Assembly (NCBI RefSeq): GCF_902833905.1 | Contig: NZ_CADFGP010000023.1 | Location: 1 to 64,000 of the forward strand | Source: Paraburkholderia tuberum STM678 | GTDB taxonomy: Bacteria > Pseudomonadota > Gammaproteobacteria > Burkholderiales > Burkholderiaceae | Direction: 5' to 3' | Length of the DNA stretch: 64,000 nucleotides | In this document: piece by piece, positions 8,677-17,591 of the stretch | How positions within the stretch are numbered: the stretch's first letter is position 1 | Layout of the letters: each line of letters begins with the position of its first letter | The notes under the pieces: model-generated | Database searches by the model: none | Seen by the model: the letters and a program-made list of their open reading frames with translations, nothing else | What the model was told of the DNA's origin: nothing | Made by a program: the position numbers and the translations under genes

Positions 8677-9411
8677 ATGTCTGAGCGTGATTCCGGCAGT
8701 TCTGGTAGCGTCAAGGCAGCTTCGCGCGCAAAGGCGTCTGGTCAGGCGTCGTTCGGTGCATTCGTCCGCAAGCCGGTCGAACGAACCGACGGCAAGGCGA
8801 AAGAGGCGCAAGCCGATGCCGCGAACGCCGATTTCGAAGCTGCAGAAATGCGCATCGAAACGGCGGCAAGCTGGCCGGCCGATGCGGTCGAAGTCGGCGC
8901 AATCGTCGACGCCTATGGTCTCAAAGGCTGGGTCAAGGTAGCCGCGCATGCGGATGCCGGGCAAGGCGGCGACGTCTTGCTGAGCGCGAAGCGCTGGTGG
9001 CTGCTGAAAGGCCAGGAGCGCAAATCGGCGCCGTCCTTGCAGGCCAAAACACATAGCGACAGCGTGGTCGCCCGTCTGGGTGGCGTCGCTGACCGCGATA
9101 CGGCGTTGGCTCTGCGCGGTTCTCGCGTATACATCGGCCGTAGCGAATTTCCGGCGCTCGAAGCCGACGAATTCTACTGGGTCGATCTGATCGGCCTGGA
9201 CGTGGTGAATCTCGCCGGGCTCAACCTCGGCAAAGTCGCCAGCATGATCGACAACGGCGCGCAGTCGGTGCTGCGCATCGAATATCCGGCTACCGGCAAA
9301 AACGGCAAGCCGGTCGCAGGCGAGCGTTTGATCCCGTTCGTCGGCGTCTTTGTCAAAACGGTGGACCAGGCGGCAAAGCATATCGTCGTCGACTGGGAAG
9401 CTGACTATTGA
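8677..9411 (+). CDS. rimM: Ribosome maturation factor RimM
   Basis: RimM binds S19 and aids 30S maturation. The conserved part starts near residue 70 with VEVGAIVDAYGLKGWVKVAA and ends in the PRC-barrel domain (FYWVDLIGLDVVN, LIPFVGVFVKTVD, IVVDWEADY). The 244-residue length is well above the usual 170-180 because of a roughly 65-residue polar N-terminal extension rich in Ser, Ala and Lys. I recall similar extensions in other Burkholderiales. It lies between rpsP and trmD in the operon. Confidence 0.95.
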   Translation: MSERDSGSSGSVKAASRAKASGQASFGAFVRKPVERTDGKAKEAQADAANADFEAAEMRIETAASWPADAVEVGAIVDAYGLKGWVKVAAHADAGQGGDVLLSAKRWWLLKGQERKSAPSLQAKTHSDSVVARLGGVADRDTALALRGSRVYIGRSEFPALEADEFYWVDLIGLDVVNLAGLNLGKVASMIDNGAQSVLRIEYPATGKNGKPVAGERLIPFVGVFVKTVDQAAKHIVVDWEADY

Positions 9412-9436
9412 AATCTATCGTTGAGCGGGGAGAGCG

Positions 9437-10204
9437 ATGCAGTTCGATGTCGTGACGCTCTTTCCAGAAATGTTCCGCGCGCTGACTGACTGGGGTATCA
9501 CCAGCCGGGCCGCGAAGCAGCAGCGCTATGGGTTGCGTACGTGGAATCCGCGCGATTTCACGACCGACAACTACCGCACGATCGACGATCGCCCATACGG
9601 CGGCGGCCCCGGCATGGTTATGCTGGCCCGGCCGCTCGAAGACGCGATCAGTGCCGCGAAAGCGGCGCAGTCGGAGCAGGGCATCGGCGCGGCGCGCGTC
9701 GTGATGATGTCGCCGCAAGGCGACACACTGAATCACGAGCGCGTGATGAAGTTCGCGGCCGAACCCGGTCTGATCCTGTTGTGCGGGCGCTACGAAGCGA
9801 TCGACCAGCGTCTGCTGGACCGTGTAGTCGACGAAGAAGTAAGCCTTGGCGATTTCGTGCTGTCGGGCGGCGAGTTGCCCGCGATGGCGTTGATGGATGC
9901 GGTCGTGCGTCAGTTGCCTGGTGTGCTGAACGACTCACAGTCGGCGGTGCAGGATAGCTTCGTCGATGTGCTGCTCGATTGTCCGCACTACACGCGTCCT
10001 GAGGAATACGAGGGCGTGCGGGTGCCTGATGTGCTGCTCGGCGGCCATCATGCGGAAATCGAAGCGTGGCGGCGGCGCGAAGCATTGCGCAACACGTTGA
10101 ACAAGCGGCCCGATCTGATCGTGAAGGCCCGAAAGAACAGAATGCTGAGCCGTGCCGACGAGGCGTGGCTCGCGAGTCTCGCGAAGGAAGAGCCGAAGGC
10201 CTGA
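9437..10204 (+). CDS. trmD: tRNA (guanine-N1)-methyltransferase
   Basis: A SAM-dependent SPOUT-fold enzyme that methylates G37 of tRNAs reading CNN codons and so prevents frameshifting. The 255-residue product opens MQFDVVTLFPEMFRALTDWG and shows DDRPYGGGPGMVM, LLCGRYEAIDQRLLDRVVDEE and LGDFVLSGGELPAMALMDAV, the knot and SAM-binding motifs. GGGGAGAGCG precedes the ATG. It follows rimM by 25 bases. Confidence 0.97.
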   Translation: MQFDVVTLFPEMFRALTDWGITSRAAKQQRYGLRTWNPRDFTTDNYRTIDDRPYGGGPGMVMLARPLEDAISAAKAAQSEQGIGAARVVMMSPQGDTLNHERVMKFAAEPGLILLCGRYEAIDQRLLDRVVDEEVSLGDFVLSGGELPAMALMDAVVRQLPGVLNDSQSAVQDSFVDVLLDCPHYTRPEEYEGVRVPDVLLGGHHAEIEAWRRREALRNTLNKRPDLIVKARKNRMLSRADEAWLASLAKEEPKA

Positions 10205-10353
10205 GGCCCCGGTCTTTCGAGCGGACACAAGGCGGTGCCGTGCATGCGTGTGCGGTGCCAGATGTGAACCCATCCTCTATCGGGGCCGTAGCCCAACGCA
10301 GTAAGCGCGTGAGGCAGGTACGAACGCCGACAAGATGGATCTAGGAGTCAGTG

Positions 10354-10740
10354 ATGAATCTGATTGCAAAACTCGAGCAGGAAGAAATCGCGCGCGTTCT
10401 CGGCGAAAAGACCATTCCGGATTTTGGTCCGGGCGATACGGTCATCGTCAGCGTGAACGTGGTTGAAGGCACGCGCAAGCGTGTGCAGGCTTACGAAGGC
10501 GTCGTGATCGCCAAGCGTAACCGTGGTCTGAATTCGTCGTTCATCGTCCGTAAGATTTCGTCGGGCGAAGGCGTCGAGCGTACGTTCCAGACGTATTCGC
10601 CGCTGCTGGCTAGCATCGTCGTCAAGCGTCGCGGCGATGTGCGTCGTGCGAAGCTGTACTATCTGCGCGAGCGTTCGGGCAAGTCGGCTCGAATCAAGGA
10701 AAAGCTGGTCTCGAAAGACCGCGCTGCTTCCCAAGCGTAA
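10354..10740 (+). CDS. rplS: 50S ribosomal protein L19
   Basis: Large-subunit protein L19 at the 30S-50S interface. The 128-residue product contains FGPGDTVIVSVNVVEGTRKRVQ, FEGVVI-like AYEGVVIAKRNRGLNSSF and VRRAKLYYLRERSGKSARIKEKL. The ATG at 10354 is chosen over a GTG three bases earlier because it sits six bases after AGGAG and gives the usual MNLIAKLEQEE start. It is the last gene of the operon and a strong terminator follows. Confidence 0.97.
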   Translation: MNLIAKLEQEEIARVLGEKTIPDFGPGDTVIVSVNVVEGTRKRVQAYEGVVIAKRNRGLNSSFIVRKISSGEGVERTFQTYSPLLASIVVKRRGDVRRAKLYYLRERSGKSARIKEKLVSKDRAASQA

Positions 10741-10750
10741 ATGCTGTAAG

Positions 10751-10778
10751 AAAAAGCACCCCTCGCGGGTGCTTTTTT
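10751..10778 (+). terminator. Rho-independent terminator of the rpsP-rplS operon
   Basis: AAAAGCACCC and GGGTGCTTTT flank a five-base loop and are followed by a T run. It lies eleven bases after the rplS stop. Confidence 0.92.
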
Positions 10779-10827
10779 GTTGGCCAGGTCAAAATAGCGG
10801 CATGTCCACGCTCATCAGAGAGACCCG

Positions 10828-11586
10828 TTGATCCGCCCCGTCTTTGAGCCCGAAACTCTGCCTGTCATCGCGACAGGCGCCGATCTGCCACCGGTCGCGC
10901 GCGAGCGTCTGACGCCCGATGCACTGCGGGCGCGCTTTGATCGGCAGCTTGCCTGGACACCCGAGAAAATTGCCGATGCGCCGTGGCGCAATACCGACCT
11001 CGATCCGCGCGTGGCCGCGGTGCTGGTGCCGCTCGTCGTGCGCGCGCGCGGTCTTACCGTGTTGCTCACGCAGCGCGCGGACCATCTGAACGATCACGCC
11101 GGTCAGGTGAGTTTTCCCGGCGGCCGCCAGGAACCGTTCGACGCTGATGCGACCGCAACGGCTCTGCGCGAAGCGCACGAAGAGGTGGGCCTCGACGCGT
11201 CGCGCGTCGAAGTTCTCGGCGCATTGCCCGACTATCTCACTGGCACCGGCTTTCGCGTGTCGCCGGTCGTCGCTCTTGTGCACCCGCCGTTCTCGCTGGA
11301 GATCGATACGCTCGAAGTGGCCGAGGTCTTCGAAGTGCCGCTCGCGTTCCTGATGGACCCGTCCAACCACGAAGAGCGCCTGTTCCGCTACGAGGGCGGA
11401 GAGCGCCGCTTCTTCGCGATGCCGTATCCGCGCGGCGAATTGACGGTGGCTCCGGAGGCCGCCGAGCAGCGCGGCGCGCACCAAGCGCAGACGGTCACGC
11501 CAGCAGCGGTGCAAGGCGGCCATCATTTCATCTGGGGCGCGACGGCGGCGATGCTGCGCAACCTGTATCGGTTCCTCGCCGCATAA
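10828..11586 (+). CDS. CoA pyrophosphatase, Nudix family (NudL-like)
   Basis: A 252-residue Nudix hydrolase of the coenzyme A pyrophosphatase group, which cleaves CoA and its derivatives to 3',5'-ADP and phosphopantetheine. The UPF0035-type signature is present as LLTQRADHLNDHAGQVSFPGG and the Nudix helix as ALREAHEEVGL. The only suitable start is TTG, preceded by the weak GAGAG. The segment near residue 220 (PEAAEQRGAHQAQTVTPAA) is a variable insertion before the conserved FIWGATAAML end. Confidence 0.9.
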   Translation: MIRPVFEPETLPVIATGADLPPVARERLTPDALRARFDRQLAWTPEKIADAPWRNTDLDPRVAAVLVPLVVRARGLTVLLTQRADHLNDHAGQVSFPGGRQEPFDADATATALREAHEEVGLDASRVEVLGALPDYLTGTGFRVSPVVALVHPPFSLEIDTLEVAEVFEVPLAFLMDPSNHEERLFRYEGGERRFFAMPYPRGELTVAPEAAEQRGAHQAQTVTPAAVQGGHHFIWGATAAMLRNLYRFLAA

Positions 11587-11736
11587 ATTACGTGACTCGC
11601 ATCGCCGCGTCGACGATGCACAGTTGCGCGAACGACGCACTTGTCGGCGCTTTGTCAGCATCCGCGTTCAGACTCATCCGACCCTGTGCTATCGTTATAA
11701 AACAATCGTAAAAACTTAAAAAGCACGGCGCATCGC

Positions 11737-12675
11737 ATGACTTTTTTCTCCGTATTGCTGGCTCTGATCATTGAACAGGTACGCGCGCTGTCGCCGAACA
11801 ATCCGTTGTCCGCGTTGCTTCAATACCATGCGGAGTCGGCGGCGCACGGATTCGATGCTGGCAAGCAACGTCACGGTCTGCTCGCGTGGCTCGTCGTGGT
11901 GGTGCCCTGGACGCTCGCGGTCGCGCTCGTCTACTACGTGCTGTATCACATTCACTTCATGCTCGCGTTCCTGTGGAACGTCGTGGTGCTGTACTTCACG
12001 CTCGGCTTCCGGCAGTTCAGCCATTACTTCACCGACATCCATCTCGCGTTGAACAACGACGACGTGCCACGCGCGCGCGAAATTCTCAACGAATGGACCG
12101 GGCTCGAGACCGTCGACATGCCGGTCAGCGAGATCGTGCGTCACACGCTGATCCACGCGGTGGTCGCGTCGCATCGTCATGTGTTCGGCGTGTTCTTCTG
12201 GTTCCTGATTCCGGTCGGTCCCGCTGGCGCGGTGCTGTACCGTTGCGCGGAATATCTCGCGCGCGCATGGGCGCGGCCGGCCGACGACCGCACCGTCGCG
12301 TTTTCGAGCTTCGCGCAGCGCGCGTTCTTCGTGATCGACTGGGTGCCGGCGCGGCTGACGTCGCTGGGCTTTGCGATCGTCGGCAATTTCGAGGATGCGA
12401 TTTACGCGTGGCGCAACCATGCGCGGCAGTGGCCCGATACGAACGACGGCGTGCTGCTCGCCGCGGGCAGCGGGGCGCTCGGCGCGCGCCTGGCCGGGCC
12501 ACTCGCGGAGCCGTCGAGCCTCGACGCGCTCGCCACCGGCGACGGCGGTCCGATGCAGGTCGGCGACGACTGCACGCCGCGCACGCTGCAATCGGCAGTG
12601 GGGCTGGTGTGGCGTGCAGTCGTACTGTGGATGATCCTGCTGTTGATGCTGACCATCGCGGTGTGGCTCGCCTGA
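11737..12675 (+). CDS. CobD/CbiB-family membrane protein
   Basis: A 312-residue polytopic membrane protein resembling CobD/CbiB, the enzyme that attaches aminopropanol to cobyric acid in cobalamin synthesis. Hydrophobic segments are seen near residues 1-14, 47-70, 72-92, 148-170 and 291-312; the conserved-looking core includes FRQFSHYFTDIHLALNNDDVPRAREILNEW. There are no cobalamin genes around it, so it is probably the stand-alone paralogue common in beta-proteobacteria, of unknown role, rather than a vitamin B12 enzyme. An AT-rich leader with TATAAA at 11696-11701 precedes it. Confidence 0.82.
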   Translation: MTFFSVLLALIIEQVRALSPNNPLSALLQYHAESAAHGFDAGKQRHGLLAWLVVVVPWTLAVALVYYVLYHIHFMLAFLWNVVVLYFTLGFRQFSHYFTDIHLALNNDDVPRAREILNEWTGLETVDMPVSEIVRHTLIHAVVASHRHVFGVFFWFLIPVGPAGAVLYRCAEYLARAWARPADDRTVAFSSFAQRAFFVIDWVPARLTSLGFAIVGNFEDAIYAWRNHARQWPDTNDGVLLAAGSGALGARLAGPLAEPSSLDALATGDGGPMQVGDDCTPRTLQSAVGLVWRAVVLWMILLLMLTIAVWLA

Positions 12676-12701
12676 AGCGGCCAGGCCACGCGCGCAGCAC
12701 A

Positions 12702-12731
12702 AGAAGAAGCCGGGCAATGCCCGGCTTCTTC
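12702..12731. terminator. Bidirectional hairpin terminator between convergent genes
   Basis: GAAGAAGCCGGGC and GCCCGGCTTCTTC form a long perfect stem with a three-base loop between the CobD/CbiB-like gene and the DUF2007 gene, which converge here. T tracts are interrupted by C on both sides, so termination strength is uncertain. Confidence 0.7.
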
Positions 12732-12747
12732 AATTCCCGACTCCGCT

Positions 12748-13068
12748 TCACCCCTTCAACGGATCGCGCACAGTCCCGCATTGCCAGCACACGGTGAACT
12801 GCGCCTCGAGCAGCTCGCCGCACTGCTGACATTGCCATGGAGGCGCGCCCGGTGCCGGTCCTCGCGAGGCCGCTTCGATCAGCCGCCGCGCGATCGCCTC
12901 ATCGCGTTCATCGACGAGCCACAGCTCCGGCGCGCACTGGTCGGCCGGAATCTCGCCGAGCGCCCCGTTCAGATAGCGGTTGTGCAGCTCGCAAGCGATG
13001 CCCGCGGTCTCCAGCACGTTGACCCAATGCTGTCCGATGATCAGGTTCGGCGCGCGCATCAGTTTCAT
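12748..13068 (-). CDS. DUF2007-type protein with a C-terminal zinc ribbon
   Basis: A 106-residue protein whose first 70 residues (MRAPNLIIGQHWVNVLETAGIACELHN, then LWLVDERDEAIARRLIE) fit the DUF2007 putative signal-transducing fold. The end holds two CxxC pairs (WQCQQCGELLEAQFTVCWQCG), expected to bind zinc. It begins one base after the rsgA stop (TGACATG), so the two are likely cotranslated. Function unknown. Confidence 0.85.
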   Translation of the reverse strand: MKLMRAPNLIIGQHWVNVLETAGIACELHNRYLNGALGEIPADQCAPELWLVDERDEAIARRLIEAASRGPAPGAPPWQCQQCGELLEAQFTVCWQCGTVRDPLKG

Positions 13069-13069
13069 G

Positions 13070-14068
13070 TCAGCGGACGATCTGGCTCGCCTCGTGCATG
13101 AGCTGCGCATAAAGCGCATGCCGTTCGCGGCGGATGCGCCCGTCGGCGACGGCTTCGAGGATCGCGCAGCCAGGCTCGTGCAAATGATGGCAGTTATAGA
13201 AACGGCAGTTTGGCAGTAGCGGCCGGAACTCGGGGAACGCGCGTTCGAGCCGGCCTTCGCTCAGGTGATGCAGGCCGAATTCCTGAAAGCCCGGCGAGTC
13301 GATCAGCGCGCCGGCCGCGCCGTTGACGCCATTCACGCCGGTCGTGCCCTCCGACCGCGGCAGGGGATAAAGACGCGTGAACGTCGTGGTATGGCGCCCG
13401 CTGTTCAGCGCGGTCGAAATCTCGCGCGTCGCGACTTCGGCATCGGGAATCAGCAGGTTCACGAGTGTCGATTTGCCCATGCCGGACTGGCCGAGCAGCA
13501 GCGTCGCGTGACCATGCAGATGTTCGGTCAGCGTGGCGCGTGCCGCCTCGGGCTGCATCCGGATCGACGCTTCGAGCACCGGATAGCCGAGCGCGCGATA
13601 CGGCTCGAGCCGCTTGCGCGCGCCGTCCAGAGCCTCGGTGACGTCGATCTTGTTCAGCACGATCAGCGGCTTCAATTCGTTCGCCTCGGCGGCGACGAGC
13701 GCGCGGCCGAGCAGATCCTCGCTGAAATGCGGCTCGGTGGCGAGCACGATCAGCAACTGGTCGAGGTTCGCGGCGAACAGCTTCGACTTGTACTGATCCG
13801 AGCGATACAGCAGATTGCGCCGCTCGCCGATCTCGACGATCACGCCTTGATCCGCCGAGGTCGGCTCATAGATCACGCGATCGCCGACCGCGACCTCGCT
13901 GCGCTTGCCGCGTGGGAAACATTGCAGCAACGCGCCGCCGTCTTCAGGAGCGACCAGATAGTGGCGGCCGTGCGCGGCCACCACGAGGCCGCCCGTGCGC
14001 ACGCCGTACATGCCGGATGCGGTGGCCGACGCGCCGCGCGACGCCTTCTTCGGAGCGCGGCCGCTCAT
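13070..14068 (-). CDS. rsgA: Ribosome small subunit-dependent GTPase RsgA
   Basis: A circularly permuted GTPase that checks 30S maturation at the decoding site. The 332-residue protein has an N-terminal OB fold, then G4 NKID (139-142), G1 GQSGMGKST (193-201), G3 DSPG (257-260), and a C-terminal zinc site with Cys288, Cys293, His295 and Cys301. A Gly/Asn-rich insertion (GTTGVNGVNGAAG) lies just before DSPGF where most family members have only a few residues. Its ATG overlaps the end of the upstream protease gene by four bases. Confidence 0.96.
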   Translation of the reverse strand: MSGRAPKKASRGASATASGMYGVRTGGLVVAAHGRHYLVAPEDGGALLQCFPRGKRSEVAVGDRVIYEPTSADQGVIVEIGERRNLLYRSDQYKSKLFAANLDQLLIVLATEPHFSEDLLGRALVAAEANELKPLIVLNKIDVTEALDGARKRLEPYRALGYPVLEASIRMQPEAARATLTEHLHGHATLLLGQSGMGKSTLVNLLIPDAEVATREISTALNSGRHTTTFTRLYPLPRSEGTTGVNGVNGAAGALIDSPGFQEFGLHHLSEGRLERAFPEFRPLLPNCRFYNCHHLHEPGCAILEAVADGRIRRERHALYAQLMHEASQIVR

Positions 14069-15324
14069 GCGTGCTGCAGCAGTCGGTCGATCCGCTGCGA
14101 GGCCGGCGGATGCGAATAGTAGAACGCGGTGTAGATCGGATCGGGCGTCAGCGTCGACGCGTTGTCCTCGTACAGCTTGACGAGCGCGTTGACGAGATCG
14201 TGCGCGTCGGTTTGCGTCGCCGCGAACGCGTCGGCTTCGAACTCGTGCTTGCGCGAGCTGAGACTGCCAAGCGGCGTGACGAAGAACATGAACACGGGCA
14301 GCGCGAGGAAGAACAGCACGAGCGCGAGTCCGCTATTGCCGCCGACGAGCGACGGCCGCACGCCGAGCCCTTCGTAGAACCACACGCATTGCGTCAGCCA
14401 GCCGAGCAGCGCGAGCATCGCGAGGCTGATCGCGAACGTGACCAGCATGCGCTTCATCACGTGACGACGCTTGAAGTGGCCGAGCTCGTGCGCGAGCACC
14501 GCTTCGATCTCGCGGCCCGACAGGCGCGCGAGCAGCGTGTCGAAAAACACGATGCGCTTGCTCGCGCCGAAGCCGGTGAAGTACGCGTTGCCGTGCGCCG
14601 AACGGCGGCTGCCGTCCATCACGAACAGGCCCTTCGCGGCGAAGCCGCAGCGCTTCATCAGCGCCTCGATGCGGGTCACGAGCGCTTCATCCTTCAGCGG
14701 CTCGAACTTGTTGAAGAGCGGCGCGATGAAGGTCGGGAAAATCAGCAGGCCGAACATCTGGAACGCGACCCACACGACCCATGCCCACAGCCACCACAGG
14801 TTGCCCGCGCGGTTCATCAGCCACAGCACGACGAACAACAACGGCAGGCCGAACGCGATGCCGAGCAGCGCGCCCTTCAGACGGTCGAAAAAGAACAGGC
14901 TTTTGCTCATGCGATTGAAGCCGAAGCGTTGCTCGACGACGAACTGCCGGTAGTAATCGAACGGCAGGTCGATCGCGCTCGTGATCGCGATCACAGCGGC
15001 AACCAGCGCGATCTGACCGACGTAGCCGCGGCCGAGCCAGTCGGAGATCGCGAGATCGAGCATCTGCACGCCGCCGAGCAGCGTGAGCCAGATCAGCACG
15101 GCCGCGCCGACGACGATCTCGACCATCGCGAGCCGCGTGCGCTCGACCGTGTAGTCGGCCGCGCGCTGATGCGCGGTGAGCGCGATGGTGTTCGCGAACT
15201 GGCTCGGCACCTGTTCGCGATGCGCGACGACGAAGCGGATCTGCCGCGACGCGAGCCAGAGTTTGGTGCCGACCATCGCGACGACGGCGACGACGAACAG
15301 GGCGGTGAAGTACAGGGTAGGCAT
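14065..15324 (-). CDS. M48 zinc metalloprotease, Ste24/CAAX-protease type
   Basis: A 419-residue integral membrane zinc protease. The HELGH motif is at residues 279-283, with the third ligand probably in HEFEADAFA near residue 357. Several hydrophobic segments flank the catalytic region (about 5-25, 68-85, 104-120, 152-172, 177-203, 295-312 and 330-350), as in Ste24 homologues. Bacteria lack CAAX prenylation, so the substrate is probably a misfolded or processed membrane protein. It overlaps rsgA by four bases and is divergent from orn. Confidence 0.9.
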   Translation of the reverse strand: MPTLYFTALFVVAVVAMVGTKLWLASRQIRFVVAHREQVPSQFANTIALTAHQRAADYTVERTRLAMVEIVVGAAVLIWLTLLGGVQMLDLAISDWLGRGYVGQIALVAAVIAITSAIDLPFDYYRQFVVEQRFGFNRMSKSLFFFDRLKGALLGIAFGLPLLFVVLWLMNRAGNLWWLWAWVVWVAFQMFGLLIFPTFIAPLFNKFEPLKDEALVTRIEALMKRCGFAAKGLFVMDGSRRSAHGNAYFTGFGASKRIVFFDTLLARLSGREIEAVLAHELGHFKRRHVMKRMLVTFAISLAMLALLGWLTQCVWFYEGLGVRPSLVGGNSGLALVLFFLALPVFMFFVTPLGSLSSRKHEFEADAFAATQTDAHDLVNALVKLYEDNASTLTPDPIYTAFYYSHPPASQRIDRLLQHA

Positions 15325-15551
15325 CCGGGGATTCCGTGGTATCTATGCGAGAATTATATGTTTCTTCCCGCCTTGCGGCGGAGATACGGTTTAAAGCGAC
15401 GGTTCAACGCAAGAACTCCGGGTAGCAGTTCAGGGCGGCGCTTTGGCGCGGCCGGCCCGGCTCGAACCGCGCGAATCGATTTCAAACGAACACATGCCGC
15501 GCCGCGCGGGTTTCCAGCGAAGCCCACCGCGCGGCCCTCAGGGTTGCCTTC

Positions 15552-16163
15552 ATGACTGACATCCTCGCATCCACCGAACAGCCGCCGCTCGTGCGCAGCG
15601 ACATGAACCTCGTCTGGCTGGACATGGAAATGACCGGGCTCGAGCCCGACACCGACCGCATCATCGAAATCGCGGTGGTGGTGACGAATTCGACGCTCGA
15701 CAGGATGGTCGAAGGTCCGGTGCTCGCGATTCATCAGAGCGATGAAACGCTCGCGAAGATGGACGCGTGGAACCAGAACACGCATGGCCGCTCGGGGCTG
15801 ATCGATCGCGTGAAGGCGTCGACTGTCAGCGAGGCCGATGCGACCGCGCAAATCCGCGAGTTCCTCGGCCAGTACGTGCCGCCGGGCAAGTCGCCGATGT
15901 GCGGCAACTCGATCTGCCAGGACCGCCGCTTCATGGCGCGCTGGATGCCGGATCTGGAGAGCTTCTTCCACTACCGCAACCTCGACGTGAGTACGCTGAA
16001 GGAGCTGTGCCGGCGCTGGCAGCCGGTCATCTACAAGGGCTTCCAGAAGCGCGCGATGCACACGGCGCTGGCCGATATCCACGAGTCGATCGACGAGCTG
16101 AAGTACTACCGCGAGCATTTCCTCGTGCCGTCGGCGCCGGACGCCGCCGCGAGCGCTCAGTAA
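15552..16163 (+). CDS. orn: Oligoribonuclease
   Basis: A DEDDh 3'-5' exonuclease that degrades two-to-five-base RNAs, including pGpG from c-di-GMP breakdown. The 203-residue product has LVWLDMEMTGLEP with Asp24 and Glu26, GNSICQDRRFM as Exo II and HTALADIHESIDELKYYR as Exo III. The start is preceded by a modest GGGTTGCC and adds a short N-terminal tail before the conserved NLVWLDME. Confidence 0.97.
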   Translation: MTDILASTEQPPLVRSDMNLVWLDMEMTGLEPDTDRIIEIAVVVTNSTLDRMVEGPVLAIHQSDETLAKMDAWNQNTHGRSGLIDRVKASTVSEADATAQIREFLGQYVPPGKSPMCGNSICQDRRFMARWMPDLESFFHYRNLDVSTLKELCRRWQPVIYKGFQKRAMHTALADIHESIDELKYYREHFLVPSAPDAAASAQ

Positions 16164-16201
16164 AGCGCGGGCCTGTACGGGCAGGCCCCGAACCTCGAAC
16201 C

Positions 16202-16823
<622 letters not shown>

Positions 16824-16843
<20 letters not shown>

Positions 16844-17441
16844 CGTCGTCTTCCGCGGCGAGGTTGGGGTCGTGCGCGTCTTGCGCTTCGTCGTCGGTGC
16901 CGGCCGCGCTCTTGATCCACTGGAACAACTCGCGGAAGTAGCGCGGCGGCTTGCTCTGCTCCGCTTCCTTGCGCGCGTTGCGGATCAGCGTGCGGCCCTG
17001 CTGCGGGTCGACGCTCGGGTGCTGGCGGATGAACTCGGTCAGCGCGGCGTCGTCGGCCAGCAGCTTTTCGCGGGTGCGCTCGATCCAATGGAGCTTCGCC
17101 GTCTCCGACTTGTTGATGCCCTTGTAGGTGTCGAGCGCGGTGCGCAGCGCGGCGGTTTCGGTGTCGAGCAGCGAGCGCATCACGCGGCCGACGTACTGGA
17201 TCTGGCGGCGCTTGCCTTCGTGGTCGGTGATGCGGCGCGCTTCGCGTACGGCTTCGTCGAGCTTTTCGGGCATCGGCATGCGCTTGAGCGCGTCTTTCGG
17301 CAGCGCGACGAGTTCCAAGCCCAGATCCTGCAACGCCTGCATTTCGCGTTTGACCTGGGACTTGCTCGGACGATCGTAGCCGTTTTCGTCGACTTCCGTG
17401 ACGACGGATTCGATCGGTTGAATGCGGGTTTTGCGTGTCAT
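16824..17441 (-). CDS. darP: DUF615 / YjgA-family ribosome-associated protein
   Basis: A 205-residue acidic/basic protein of the YjgA (DarP) family, which associates with late 50S assembly intermediates. Recognisable parts are GYDRPSKSQVKREMQALQDLG near residues 21-41, TDHEGKRRQIQYVGRVMRSLL (72-92) and KPPRYFRELFQWIK (164-177), followed by an acidic tail. It starts 150 bases from the divergent pmbA. In many proteobacteria this gene is also next to pmbA, which supports the call. Confidence 0.93.
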
Positions 17442-17591
17442 GCCGGTATTGTAACTTGCCGCGCCGGCCCGACCCGCGGCGGCGCGTACCTTGCTATGAT
17501 CGCGGGATGCATTTATCCCGCACCCGCGCGCCTGCCCCGAATACGGTGTGCATACCCAGGGCCGCGCGGCCCCAACAGGACGGCAACCACA

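Noticed and set aside
11737..12675. CobD/CbiB-like gene as evidence of a local cobalamin pathway
   Set aside because: No other cobalamin gene is adjacent, and the stand-alone form is common in this bacterial group.
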